Source of the DNA: PALSA-350 sp963834445 | Lineage (GTDB): Bacteria > Acidobacteriota > Terriglobia > Terriglobales > Acidobacteriaceae | Direction of reading: 5' to 3' | Assembly (NCBI GenBank): GCA_963834445.1 | Contig: CAWIBU010000001.1 | Location: forward strand, 443,900-507,899 | Length of the DNA stretch: 64,000 nt | Shown: positions 9,901-16,830 of the stretch, one piece after another | Layout of the letters: each line of letters starts with the position of its first letter | How positions within the stretch are numbered: position 1 is the first letter of the stretch | The notes under the pieces: generated by a model | What the model saw: only the letters and a program-made list of their open reading frames with translations | Database searches by the model: none | Told to the model about the DNA's origin: nothing | Position numbers and translations under genes: made by a program

Positions 9901-10700
9901 GGTCTTGCTTTCAGCAATCTTGCGGCATTTTCAGATTGAACGATGAGTGTCCTCGCGCGAAGATATTCGCGCTCGCTATCGTCGGCGGATCGAATTGCAG
10001 CCGCGATAAACGCTAACACCTCGTCAAGCGAATCTCCTCTATAACGGTGAATGCCCGTGGCCGCAGACAAAGTTTGGCGGAGCGCTTGAATCTGGTCGGC
10101 TCTTCCGGCGAGGAGCACTGCTTCGGTTAATTGTGGATTGAAGCGCGAAGCATAGCTTTCCCAAAACTCGTCAATGTCCTGCACATCTTCCTTCGGGGCG
10201 AAGCCGTTCTCGCGGGCAAAGGCAGCGGAGGCGGCTGGACAAAGTTCGCACCATTCTTCCAAGGCGACTCCATCAATGATCCGAATGTTCTCCCATGGCG
10301 ATCCCTCTCTTTTCTTCGTTGCAATCCATGTCGAGGACTTTGGCCAAGTCTGAGGCGTAACGAATACAAACGTGGATTCTCCCTGAATGATCCCGTCTCC
10401 TGGGTTCTTCTTACGTTTGTTCCAGTCACTTTGTGCTTTGGTTTCCGGCGACTTGGCAACTCCCCATTCCCATACCGATGATCCTTCAGGTATGTACGTT
10501 TTGAAAGCACCCTCTGGTCTCGCGACAAGTTGTCCGTCCCACCCCTGGATTTGAGCACTGTCGCCAGCCGGAAAACGGAATGCGGTCACGTCAGTGACGG
10601 ACGCCCGGATGAGTTGCCCCACAAGGCGAGGCAGTGCGCTTCTCGCATCTATGCGTTCAGAGGCCCAAGTAGAAAGTTGTCTCGCATCGATCCATCTCAT
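6912..10700 (-). CDS. Large multidomain protein, possible nuclease front and degenerate NTPase core
   Basis: A 1262-residue protein with no hydrophobic segments. Residues about 35-150 contain GWDG, then SVWEWGV, then a lysine-rich stretch (TKAQSDWNKRKK), an order of acidic and Lys residues reminiscent of PD-(D/E)xK or Mrr-like nucleases; that reading is mine. Residues about 180-450 resemble the core of STAND-type ATPases in strand/helix rhythm, but I see no GxxxxGK[ST] P-loop. From about 450 on it is helical and repeat-like, as in TPR/HEAT sensor regions. This architecture recalls anti-phage sensor-effectors. It faces an accessory island with HEPN-like, Fic and RiPP genes. Start ATG at 10700; no partner gene is immediately adjacent. 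Confidence 0.6.
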   Translation of the reverse strand: MRWIDARQLSTWASERIDARSALPRLVGQLIRASVTDVTAFRFPAGDSAQIQGWDGQLVARPEGAFKTYIPEGSSVWEWGVAKSPETKAQSDWNKRKKNPGDGIIQGESTFVFVTPQTWPKSSTWIATKKREGSPWENIRIIDGVALEEWCELCPAASAAFARENGFAPKEDVQDIDEFWESYASRFNPQLTEAVLLAGRADQIQALRQTLSAATGIHRYRGDSLDEVLAFIAAAIRSADDSEREYLRARTLIVQSENAARLLKARPNLVFAMRGEGVKYGGLLDDHCVIVPIGRDSTKQSSAITLNRPLIHEMSEALCSMGIAEDKALKLAYGCGRSVSILARAIASADSERPSWRNSHPLIPAFLAGTWDQSSEADRAAVLALSGFLTYDDLESSLRAFLALPDAPLETVGAVWAVRAPVDMFVHVAHLITNTDWARLKETAKKVLSEVDPSLELPPGERLYARLRNKVLTHSSWLRDGITTTLLILAALGAENDILINGGSAQDFVNQLVADIPGLRDDYRVIASLSAQLPMLMEASPVPLFLALEHLLEGDGTELKPIFQDTKDQNWLFGSSPHTGLLWALEVAGQDPQLLPRAAEILARLAEIDPGGINSNRPVNSLRALFLTWKPLTNASHEFRLAVIDALVDAHPEIGWKLLLALMPKMFDSGAPSVSPHFRDAGASERETLTWAILYKTITAIVSQAVRLASIDQRRWQSVLDSLGSLSPSDRQLVIAGFSTSVSLMHEQDKEPLWQHLADFVRRHKTHIGADWTLSSEELAPLEKVLEEIAPKDLEKQDQYLFKKVFPDIPGVEPENLFARTEELRKEVVVRILQEGGVNRVVRFSSDVEAPRYVGAAFGSVGQDMATIMSGISEKNDSGKPDLGFSGAASSTAYQRFGEKWADLIRVEFGQEKLTESQLQELIEWWPHNRLTWEWIAGFGDDAQKHFWERRRAWGIQATGEDFDYAIDNYLKAQRPEFVIDTLFQRAEEISTPNLIRLLEEFEKKIARNPGLLNNNVLNFKMKFIFRALQSRDDTSLDVVASWEYRYLPLLRETWSTSDPNSALDRFLARSPEFFLQVISHVFRGKADRGEPTEDVSPQMRARARTSLTLLESFTTIPGGDGSSIDPLALDAWVQETRRLAKAADRLAITEQYIGKMLSHALADPDDKVWPHRAIRDGLETWKSQEIERGIIIGKLNSRGVTKRAPLDGGKQERALAGSLREDASKVNAWPRTKLMLIRLAEHWEHSAEREDQHVEEMRLRE

Positions 10701-11047
10701 TTGCTCTCACCTTTCGTCACCGGGCAGATTCCTCAATTTCACTCGTCAGAAAAGCAAGCAGGAGTGGCCCAAATTTCAAAGGAAGTCGCCACATGAAATC
10801 GTACACGCTACTACGGGCATAGCTATGACCACGCTTCCGCCTTTGAGCAAGGTATCCTATCGCGGCGGTCTACATCATGGATCCTAAAGCTGCTTTGCCT
10901 ACAAGGTCGATCCTTCCCCCATGTACTGCGCGCGGCGCTTTGAGGCAGGAGTCCGTGATAATCCGAGAGAGGTCTCATTTGCCTAGTGTCCGGAGAACTC
11001 TCTCTAAGATTATCTAGTCCGAGTCCGAGCGGCGATCACGGCGTCGT
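10701..11047. other. Spacer without recognisable gene
   Basis: About 350 bases between two leftward genes. I see no convincing coding frame, RNA gene or strong repeat; it must hold the promoter of the large leftward gene. Confidence 0.5.
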
Positions 11048-11680
11048 TTAGTCACGGACGCGTTGTTGCAGATAGCAGTACCGCACGGCAGCGTCCCTCC
11101 GCCGTGCAGCATCGGCACGTAGGTCAGCAAGAAACCGGTGGATGCTCTCCGTAAGCTCATCGCGGAAAGTCAGTAGACCAAGCACGGGAGAGCCGTTTGA
11201 CTGCATGATTAGGGGCTCATTGCCCGGTAGAAACGCAACCTCGCGCATAAACCATTCGTGGACCAATCCATTGCGGTAGCGGTCGCTCAAGTCTTGCCCA
11301 ATCGGATGGTATTCCGCGGCGAAATAGCTGTGTACGTAGTGAGGGATTCTGACCGGCTGACGCTCGGTCGGATAGGCAAACTGAGATACGGAGTCGAGGA
11401 TTGACACCATTGCCACTCCGACCACGTGGCCTCTGCCCTGCAGGCCCGTGGTGCTGTTCGCGCGGATGTCGTCGCAGACATTCTTCAATTCCGCCAACAT
11501 CCCCTCAACAAACAGACGTTCGAGGATGTCGGCAAAAGATGAGTCCGGATCTGGCCCAACGGATGGCCAGGTAGACGGTAAGCGTGGCACGAACAGGCGT
11601 GTGCCATCGGCAGCCAGAGCTCCACTGGCGCTGAATGACGCGGCCGTGCTCGGCGTTTGTGAATCATACGGAAACTTCAT
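11048..11680 (-). CDS. HEPN-like hypothetical protein
   Basis: A 210-residue product. ATG 11680 is chosen over the upstream TTG (11713) because AGGAAG stands five bases before it. The C-terminal half is helical and contains RYRNGLVHEW at about residues 145-154; the R-N-x-x-x-H spacing is the active-site signature of HEPN-fold ribonucleases and of HEPN-like toxins and abortive-infection proteins. The motif is visible directly; fold and activity are inferred. It is divergently oriented to the graspetide precursor genes and may be unrelated to them, or may be an island defence gene. Confidence 0.5.
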   Translation of the reverse strand: MKFPYDSQTPSTAASFSASGALAADGTRLFVPRLPSTWPSVGPDPDSSFADILERLFVEGMLAELKNVCDDIRANSTTGLQGRGHVVGVAMVSILDSVSQFAYPTERQPVRIPHYVHSYFAAEYHPIGQDLSDRYRNGLVHEWFMREVAFLPGNEPLIMQSNGSPVLGLLTFRDELTESIHRFLADLRADAARRRDAAVRYCYLQQRVRD

Positions 11681-11857
11681 AACACCTTCCTGTCTTCTCG
11701 TCTCGTGTTTCAAGCATCGGCAGCGGATATCGCAAGCGTCGCGCTACCAAAATTGCCTTGGCTTTGTGGCGTAATGAGTAATCTTTAGCCTACTATTACT
11801 AACACTACTGTCGAATTGGGGTAGAGGGCATTCAAAGCGTTACCATTGGAGCAAAGC

Positions 11858-12031
11858 ATGCTGTATCTGGAAATGCTCGAAGAGCCAAACCGGGATGCTG
11901 AAGCGCAACTTCGGGATTTCGTCACGTTTGAGGACGAGTTGCCAGCCGAGGTCGCATTTAGTCCTACGGGAGCAAGAGAGCGCGGGACGTCCTGTACCGA
12001 TGTCAAGCACGAGACAACAGATGACAACTAG
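11858..12031 (+). CDS. Graspetide precursor candidate 1
   Basis: A 57-residue acidic peptide from ATG 11858 with GGAG about six bases upstream (a TTG at 11846 is also in frame). It ends in TDVKHETTDDN. That tail shares the T-x-V-x-x-E-[TS]-x-D pattern with three following peptides, which fits a Thr-rich/acid-rich core for an ATP-grasp ester- or amide-forming ligase. Unlike its neighbours it lacks the PFL leader motif. Its stop overlaps the ATG of the next precursor (12021), so the two are probably translated together. It could alternatively be a non-modified accessory peptide. Confidence 0.55.
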   Translation: MLYLEMLEEPNRDAEAQLRDFVTFEDELPAEVAFSPTGARERGTSCTDVKHETTDDN

Positions 12032-12191
12032 CCTTCCTTTTCTGACACGCTTCGCAATACCCATCGAAGAGGGTGAATCTAAAGAGACTGATCATGAGTT
12101 GGCGTCGAACGGCGACGATCACCGGTCGTGCGAAGCGCGAGGCGAAAGCCGTCTTACGAAGGTACTGAATGAAACTACCGATGATGAGTGA
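12021..12191 (+). CDS. Graspetide precursor candidate 2
   Basis: A 56-residue peptide. The leader begins MTTSLPFLTRFA; the PFLxRF motif resembles the PFFARFL recognition helix of microviridin-type leaders that docks on the ATP-grasp ligase. An acidic middle follows, then a C-terminal core LTKVLNETTDDE. Thr side chains and the acidic residues at the end are the expected donors and acceptors of omega-ester rings. The start overlaps the end of precursor 1 by 11 bases in another frame. The upstream extension of this frame (to 11895) has no leader logic and is rejected as the start. Confidence 0.65.
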   Translation: MTTSLPFLTRFAIPIEEGESKETDHELASNGDDHRSCEARGESRLTKVLNETTDDE

Positions 12192-12210
12192 GGGCCTCAG
12201 AGACGGGTTG

Positions 12211-12358
12211 ATGCGGCCTTTTCTGCAGTGGGCAGGATGAGGACACAAAGGTGGAACGTTTGCCTGCTGCAGTCCGCCCTGGAGTCAATGGGGGAGGTTC
12301 GCAACAGGGCCAGACTCGGGTGACCTTTGTAGACAATGAATCCATCGACAACGAATAG
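12211..12358 (+). pseudogene. Frameshifted graspetide precursor candidate 3
   Basis: ATG 12211 opens MRPFLQWAG and hits TGA at 12238. The +1-shifted frame then continues, starting with DEDTKVERLP, and ends TRVTFVDNESIDNE at 12358. Removing one base would give a peptide of about 48 residues with the PFL leader at the front and the shared T-x-V-x-x-E-[TS]-x-D core at the back, exactly like its neighbours. It is therefore either a dead copy or a sequencing indel. A ribosome site (GAGACGGG) is weak. Confidence 0.5.
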
Positions 12359-12366
12359 GAGATACG

Positions 12367-12564
12367 ATGTCTAAACCATTCCTTATCCGCTTTGCGGAAC
12401 AGAGAGAAGAAACTCGGATGCCTGCGATGCGCTGCAACCCTTTTACTCAGACCTCCGAGGTGCTTCGGGATGGTGCCTGGGTTTCAGGTCTAGAAGATGA
12501 CCTGCTCAGCGGTGCGCGTGGCACGAAGACGGCTGTCCAATCGGAGTCCACCGACTATTGCTAA
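12367..12564 (+). CDS. Graspetide precursor candidate 4
   Basis: A 65-residue peptide from ATG 12367 with a good AGGAG site about six bases upstream. The leader MSKPFLIRFAEQ carries the PFLxRFA motif; the C-terminus TKTAVQSESTDYC carries the same T-x-V-x-x-E-S-x-D core pattern as the other three peptides and ends in Cys. The ATP-grasp ligase frame overlaps its 3' end, so precursor and enzyme are translationally linked. Recognisable leader, small size and position make this the most convincing precursor of the set. Confidence 0.7.
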   Translation: MSKPFLIRFAEQREETRMPAMRCNPFTQTSEVLRDGAWVSGLEDDLLSGARGTKTAVQSESTDYC

Positions 12565-13504
12565 TCAGCCTGTTCTCATCGTGAGTACAGTCGTGGATGT
12601 CGCCACCGATGCGGTGATCGGTGAGTTGTCCCGTAGAAACGTTCCGGTCCTTCGTATCAATACGGAGGACTACCCGTTTTCGGGCAGGATTGATTATCGA
12701 CCAGGCTCCCCAGGGCAGCATCTCGGCGCGGCGGACTTCCGCTCCATCTGGTTTCGCAGAGTACGTGCGCCCGCCAAGCCGGAAGGTATGGATCAGGGTA
12801 TTTACGAGTTCTGCTTGCGTGAGAGCCGAAACGCTTTGCTCGGCGGAATTCTCAGCCGCTCCTGCCGCTGGATGAGCCCGCCGGCCGCCATCTGGAAAGC
12901 GGAGTTCAAGCCGTTCCAGCTGGAAGTTGCGGCGGAGCTCGGTCTTTTCGTACCCAAAACACTCATCTCAAACGTCCCGGATTCAGTTCGTGGCTTCTTC
13001 GACTCTTGCCATGGTCAGATGATTGCAAAGCCGGTACGAAGCGGTCATATCGTACAGAATGGCGTCGACTACGCGGTATACACCACAAAGGTGAGAAGCG
13101 TGGATCTTGAAGATCTTCGAGATGCGTCGCTCAGTCCGACGATTTACCAGGAACTCGTTCCCAAGCGATTCGACATCCGTGTCACAGTCGTGGGAAGTAA
13201 GATCTTCGCTGCGGCGATCGATTCGCAGACCGATCCGGATGCCTCCGTCGATTGGAGGCGAACCTCAAATCCGAAATTGCCCCACCACGTCGTGAACTTG
13301 CCGTCCGATCTGGATAGCAAGATTCTCGCTCTGATGGATGCGTTGGCTCTCCAGTACGGGGCGATCGATTTCGTCCTGACGCCCGATGGCCGATACGTCT
13401 TCCTTGAGATCAACCCCAACGGGCAATGGCTCTGGCTGGACGATATGCTTTCCTTGGGAATCTCCTCGGAGATTGCCGAATGGTTGGCAAGGGAATTGGA
13501 TTAA
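12497..13504 (+). CDS. ATP-grasp ligase of MvdC/MvdD (graspetide synthetase) type
   Basis: A 335-residue frame. The N-domain has RINTEDYP, the N-terminal signature of MvdC/MvdD-like ligases; the central part has the ATP-binding Lys region MIAKPVRSG and QELVPKRFDIRVTVVG. The C-terminal metal site reads FLEINPNGQWLWLD, which is diagnostic for this branch. These enzymes phosphorylate Asp/Glu side chains of a precursor and join them to Thr/Ser or Lys, making cyclic ester/amide peptides. ATG 12497 lies inside precursor 4; homology only begins near residue 22, where an in-frame ATT at 12557 follows CGGAG, so the true start may be later. Stop is immediately followed by the next ATG. Confidence 0.88.
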   Translation: MTCSAVRVARRRLSNRSPPTIANQPVLIVSTVVDVATDAVIGELSRRNVPVLRINTEDYPFSGRIDYRPGSPGQHLGAADFRSIWFRRVRAPAKPEGMDQGIYEFCLRESRNALLGGILSRSCRWMSPPAAIWKAEFKPFQLEVAAELGLFVPKTLISNVPDSVRGFFDSCHGQMIAKPVRSGHIVQNGVDYAVYTTKVRSVDLEDLRDASLSPTIYQELVPKRFDIRVTVVGSKIFAAAIDSQTDPDASVDWRRTSNPKLPHHVVNLPSDLDSKILALMDALALQYGAIDFVLTPDGRYVFLEINPNGQWLWLDDMLSLGISSEIAEWLARELD

Positions 13505-14326
13505 ATGGGAGCCTATTTCGACTATGTTTTCCCAACGGAAGAGAAGCTGACCGCTGACCAAGTGGCTTCTCTTAATGCTCGCGAAGAGGAGCAACTGAGA
13601 ACGGTCGAAGATAGCAATGCCCCGGACAAGTTTGCCGACGCCTACCACAAACTTCTTGAAGACGAAAACGATCGGTTAAAAAGCGTTGAGAGCAGGCTCG
13701 GGAGCGTGCTCGGGTTGACATCGATCACCGCTACCTTCTTGGTCGGCGGTACCATGGCGCTTGTTAACGGCTCACTCGGCGACAGTTCCCGGAGTGTGAG
13801 AGTGCTGGCAGCTCTGGGAACTTTCTATCTGAGTCTCCAAATCATCTGCTGTACGTTAGCTGCCGTCCGCGGTCTTGGAAGAGCCACATGGCTTCGCCCC
13901 AGCGTCGGGGATTTAGTCGCCGATCCGCGGGGTGGTCCGATCTCAGTCGCCCGCGAGCGCGCCATGGGAGCTTGCAAGCAATATCATGCAACCGACCGGA
14001 ACGTCAATTTTAAGGTCACGCAAATGGCCATCGCTCATACCGCGATTCGGAACTTCGCCGTCGGCAGCGTAACGATTGCCGTACTGGGATTATTCGCCGT
14101 TCTCGTGCAAGCCCCTGGAAACGCGACCGCTAAGGCGATCCGGAAAGACGCTGAGCTTCAAAGACTACTCCGTGGTCCGCAGGGACCGGTTGGCCCTCCC
14201 GGGCCTCCGGCAGCTGCTCCGCCCGCTCAGGACTTCACCTCCCAAAAAGGTGAATCGGTTGTTTCCGATCAGGGCGGAGGCAAATCGAAAACTGCCGATA
14301 CGGAACGTCACCGAACATCGAAGTAG
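13505..14326 (+). CDS. Membrane protein with collagen-like tail, linked to the graspetide ligase
   Basis: A 273-residue protein starting directly after the ligase stop. An N-terminal soluble and charged part (about 1-65, coiled-coil-like) precedes two membrane segments (about 73-95 and 99-122), a cytosolic loop, and a third membrane segment (about 187-208). The tail contains GPQGPVGPPGPP, short Gly-x-y repeats of collagen type, then a Ser/Lys-rich end. No family is recognised. Zero-base spacing to the ligase suggests a joint operon; possible roles are export, membrane anchoring or immunity for the peptide products, all inferred. Confidence 0.7.
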   Translation: MGAYFDYVFPTEEKLTADQVASLNAREEEQLRTVEDSNAPDKFADAYHKLLEDENDRLKSVESRLGSVLGLTSITATFLVGGTMALVNGSLGDSSRSVRVLAALGTFYLSLQIICCTLAAVRGLGRATWLRPSVGDLVADPRGGPISVARERAMGACKQYHATDRNVNFKVTQMAIAHTAIRNFAVGSVTIAVLGLFAVLVQAPGNATAKAIRKDAELQRLLRGPQGPVGPPGPPAAAPPAQDFTSQKGESVVSDQGGGKSKTADTERHRTSK

Positions 14327-14506
14327 GAGTCTTCATGACCGCGTGCCAACCTCAATGGCTGACTTCGCAGATGTCTTAGCTGATTGGTAACGATCAAGTC
14401 GGCTTCTCGTGATGAAACCGTCTGCCTGACGAAAACAGAGGCTCAGAGGCCGAGTATCAACGCGACAATAAGCTTTGATGTCTGCGATGATCCTTTCTCT
14501 GCGGCA

Positions 14507-15274
14507 CTAGCCTGCCAAAGTCACGTCATCCTTCGGTAGGACGCTTTCAATCCATTCAGCAGGTATGGCGTGTTTGACCAGCACGTCCCACGCTTCCCGA
14601 CTCCTTTCGATCTGGCTTGCGCGTTCAAGCATAAGCCCGACCATTGTGGGAGCTAACCTCCAGTCACTGAAGCTGCAAAATCCGAAAGCTGGAATGCTTG
14701 CCGTGACGACTGCGGGTGCGCCCAGCGATTGAATGCCTACTTCCAATTCAGGCGAGGCCATTGCGGCGAGGCGTTGAATTGCTTCGCCACCCCAATGCTT
14801 GAAGAACACGTCACAACCGTCGTCATGCAAAAATCGGCGGAGCGGCGTGGCCCAAACCTGACCTTCCCTCCCACGAAAAAATTCATCCTCTATGTCTACC
14901 ATCCTGATCAGCTCGTCTATCTCGCTCACAGAGGCGAACTGTCCTGTCGCAAGCAGCATTCTCCGCATGGTATTTATCTGGTGTTCGAGGTCGAGAGGGC
15001 GTAGACCTTCACGGCGCACCACATCAAAGTCGAGAAGCCGGGTTGCATGGAACACTCTGATCCGGCGGTCCGCCATCTCCCGATTGATGATTCTGTGTGC
15101 CGCTTTAGTGGACGATGTTGGCGGGCCTGAACTGAACCGTCGATCACCTGACAGGTCGAAAGCTAAGGTCGCTTCACGCTCCGCCAGAATGGGTGGCAGG
15201 AGCGGGGTGATCTCAGTGATGATCCTAGCTGGCCATGATAGTTCTCGGTCAAGATCGACGGGAGGAGAAAGCAT
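14507..15274 (-). CDS. Hypothetical soluble protein
   Basis: A 255-residue protein without signal or membrane segments. The centre reads RVFHATRLLDFDVVRREGL, a pattern of basic-x-aromatic-His-x-Thr followed by a helix and EGL that I associate with ADP-ribosyltransferase-like or related toxin/sensor folds, but the match is weak. A HWGGEAI segment lies near residue 160. It points toward the graspetide operon from the opposite strand, separated by about 180 bases. No firm function. Confidence 0.55.
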   Translation of the reverse strand: MLSPPVDLDRELSWPARIITEITPLLPPILAEREATLAFDLSGDRRFSSGPPTSSTKAAHRIINREMADRRIRVFHATRLLDFDVVRREGLRPLDLEHQINTMRRMLLATGQFASVSEIDELIRMVDIEDEFFRGREGQVWATPLRRFLHDDGCDVFFKHWGGEAIQRLAAMASPELEVGIQSLGAPAVVTASIPAFGFCSFSDWRLAPTMVGLMLERASQIERSREAWDVLVKHAIPAEWIESVLPKDDVTLAG

Positions 15275-15655
15275 TCCCAGATCTTAACGGAGATGGGATT
15301 TGCTTCGGATCGGTCCTGGGAAGTCGGCTCGTGGCAAGGTTTTCCCGAGGGAGTGAACTTGTTCCGGATGACAACGCCCGATTCGGAATGCAATCATCCT
15401 GATAAAGCGCGCTTTCCTCACAAGCTAAACCGCTAGGGGGCCAGCCCCCACGCGCCCGCAAGCCGCTTCCCCAATCTTCCGCGCTGCGCTTGTGCAGACC
15501 TCCGCTCGCGCTCCGCCCTTTCCACTTCGCCCCGCTACGTTGCAAGGATGGGGAGACCCCTCAGCTTGCGCTTGCTACCCCCCGCCTTCGCCAGGTGGCG
15601 TTCGGCATTTGGTTTGAAATGCCGACAACCAAGACCAAAGCGAGGAGCGAACGCC
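15275..15655. promoter_or_regulatory. Upstream region of the ArdC fragment with terminator-like hairpin
   Basis: Mostly non-coding. A small GC-rich hairpin (AGGGGGcca/GCCCCCA) at about 15434-15450 resembles a terminator without a T-run. The stretch to 15655 is rich in direct short repeats and leads into a GTG start. Confidence 0.4.
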
Positions 15656-15979
15656 GTGACCACCAATACCGACCAGACGCAGGAACTCACCGAAAAAATC
15701 AACGAATCCATCACCGCACTTTGCGCCGAGACTGATACGGCCAAGCAGAACGAAACTTATCGCGCATGGCTCCGCACCTTGAGCCGTTTCTATTCCTACT
15801 CTTTCAATAATTGGCTTTTGATCTACACGCAACGGCCCGACGCAAGCCGCGTTGCGGGCTTCCAGACGTGGAAGAGCTTAGGCCGCTTTGTCAAAAAGGG
15901 CGAGCGTGGCATCCGCATCCTTGCTCCCATCATCCGCAAGATCGAAGAAGAAAAGAACGGCGCTGCGGATTCCTGCTGA
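15656..15979 (+). pseudogene. ArdC-like antirestriction protein, N-terminal fragment
   Basis: From GTG 15656 the frame codes 107 residues. The segment SFNNWLLIYTQRPDASRVAG followed by FVKKGERGIRILAPI is the N-terminal ssDNA-binding domain of ArdC/TraC-type proteins of plasmids and ICEs. Complete members run to about 300 residues and continue into a zinc-protease-like domain, absent here. The frame stops exactly where a run of 23-base repeats begins (15967), suggesting an insertion or a recombination broke the gene. It marks this area as former mobile DNA. Confidence 0.7.
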
Positions 15980-16130
15980 TGTCGATCAGCATTCCTGGCT
16001 GAAGCCGATCACGATTCCTGTCTGATTCCGATCAAGATTCCTGGCGAAAGCGATCATCATTCCTGCGTGAAGCCGATCAGTGATCGAGGTGGGCAGGAAC
16101 GGTGATCGGGATGGGCAGGAATCAAGTATG
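15967..16130. repeat. 23-base repeats, probable remnant of an insertion-sequence end
   Basis: Five copies of ATTCCTG...CCGATCA start at 15969, 15991, 16014, 16037 and 16059, spaced 22-23 bases. They are followed by two copies in opposite orientation (GATCGAGGTGGGCAGGAA and GATCGGGATGGGCAGGAA) up to about 16130. Multiple subterminal repeats facing inverted ones are typical of IS21-type transposase-binding ends, here without any transposase between them. The IS21 link is inferred. Confidence 0.55.
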
Positions 16131-16182
16131 GAAAGAGCGTGGCGGGGCTGGACATCCCAATTGCGGGTAGCGTGACCTTCGA

Positions 16183-16830
16183 GAGGGGGGATTCGTGACA
16201 GACGAAACAATCCCCAGACCCGCCGGTGCGAAGTTGGGGGACGAAACCCGTGAAACCCGGTGACGAAATGGAGTGGGGGATTCGTTGGGGGATTCGTGAC
16301 AGGGGGATTCGTGACAGACGAAACAATCCCCAGACCCGCCGGTGCGGGGGATTCGTGACAGACGAAACAATCCCCAGACCCGCCGGTGCGAAGTTGGGGG
16401 ACCAAACCCGTGAAACCCGGTGACGAAATGGAGTGGACCCCTGTGTTGAGACAGGGGTCCACTCCAGCAGTGTGTCGGAGATAGAATTTTGCACACCATA
16501 CGTTGTGGCTGGGGCACGGAAGGGGACGGACGGAGTAACTCCTGAATTCTGGCTACGGGGTTACTCCGTCTGGGGATTCGTGACAGGGGATTCGTGACAG
16601 GGGATTCGTGACAGACGAAACAATCCCCAGACCCGCCGGTGCGAAGTTGGGGGACCAAACCCGTGAAACCCGGTGACGAAATGGAGTGGACCCCTGTGTT
16701 GAGACAGGGGTCCACTCCAGCAGTGTGTCGGAGATAGAATTTTGCACACCATACGTTGTGGCTGGGGCACGGAAGGGGACGGACGGAGTAACTCCTGAAT
16801 TCTGGCTACGGGGTTACTCCGTCTGGCCCT
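16183..16830. repeat. Long direct repeats with nested hairpins
   Basis: A 227-base block at 16347-16573 recurs without visible difference at 16600-16826, and shortened copies of its first part lie at about 16186-16270 and 16303-16350. Each block starts with GATTCGTGACAG units. It includes a hairpin (GTGGACCCCTGT/ACAGGGGTCCAC, about 16434-16463) and a second one (GGAGTAAC/GTTACTCC). Open frames across the block translate the same peptide in several copies and are not genes. No unique spacers, so not a CRISPR array. Confidence 0.85.

Noticed and set aside
16122..16770. Repeated-peptide open frames on the minus strand
   Set aside because: They translate the same DNA repeat in several copies; no start signals or domain.
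15967..16826. Clustered repeats as a CRISPR array
   Set aside because: Units are 22-23 bases with no unique spacers, or long identical blocks; no cas genes nearby.
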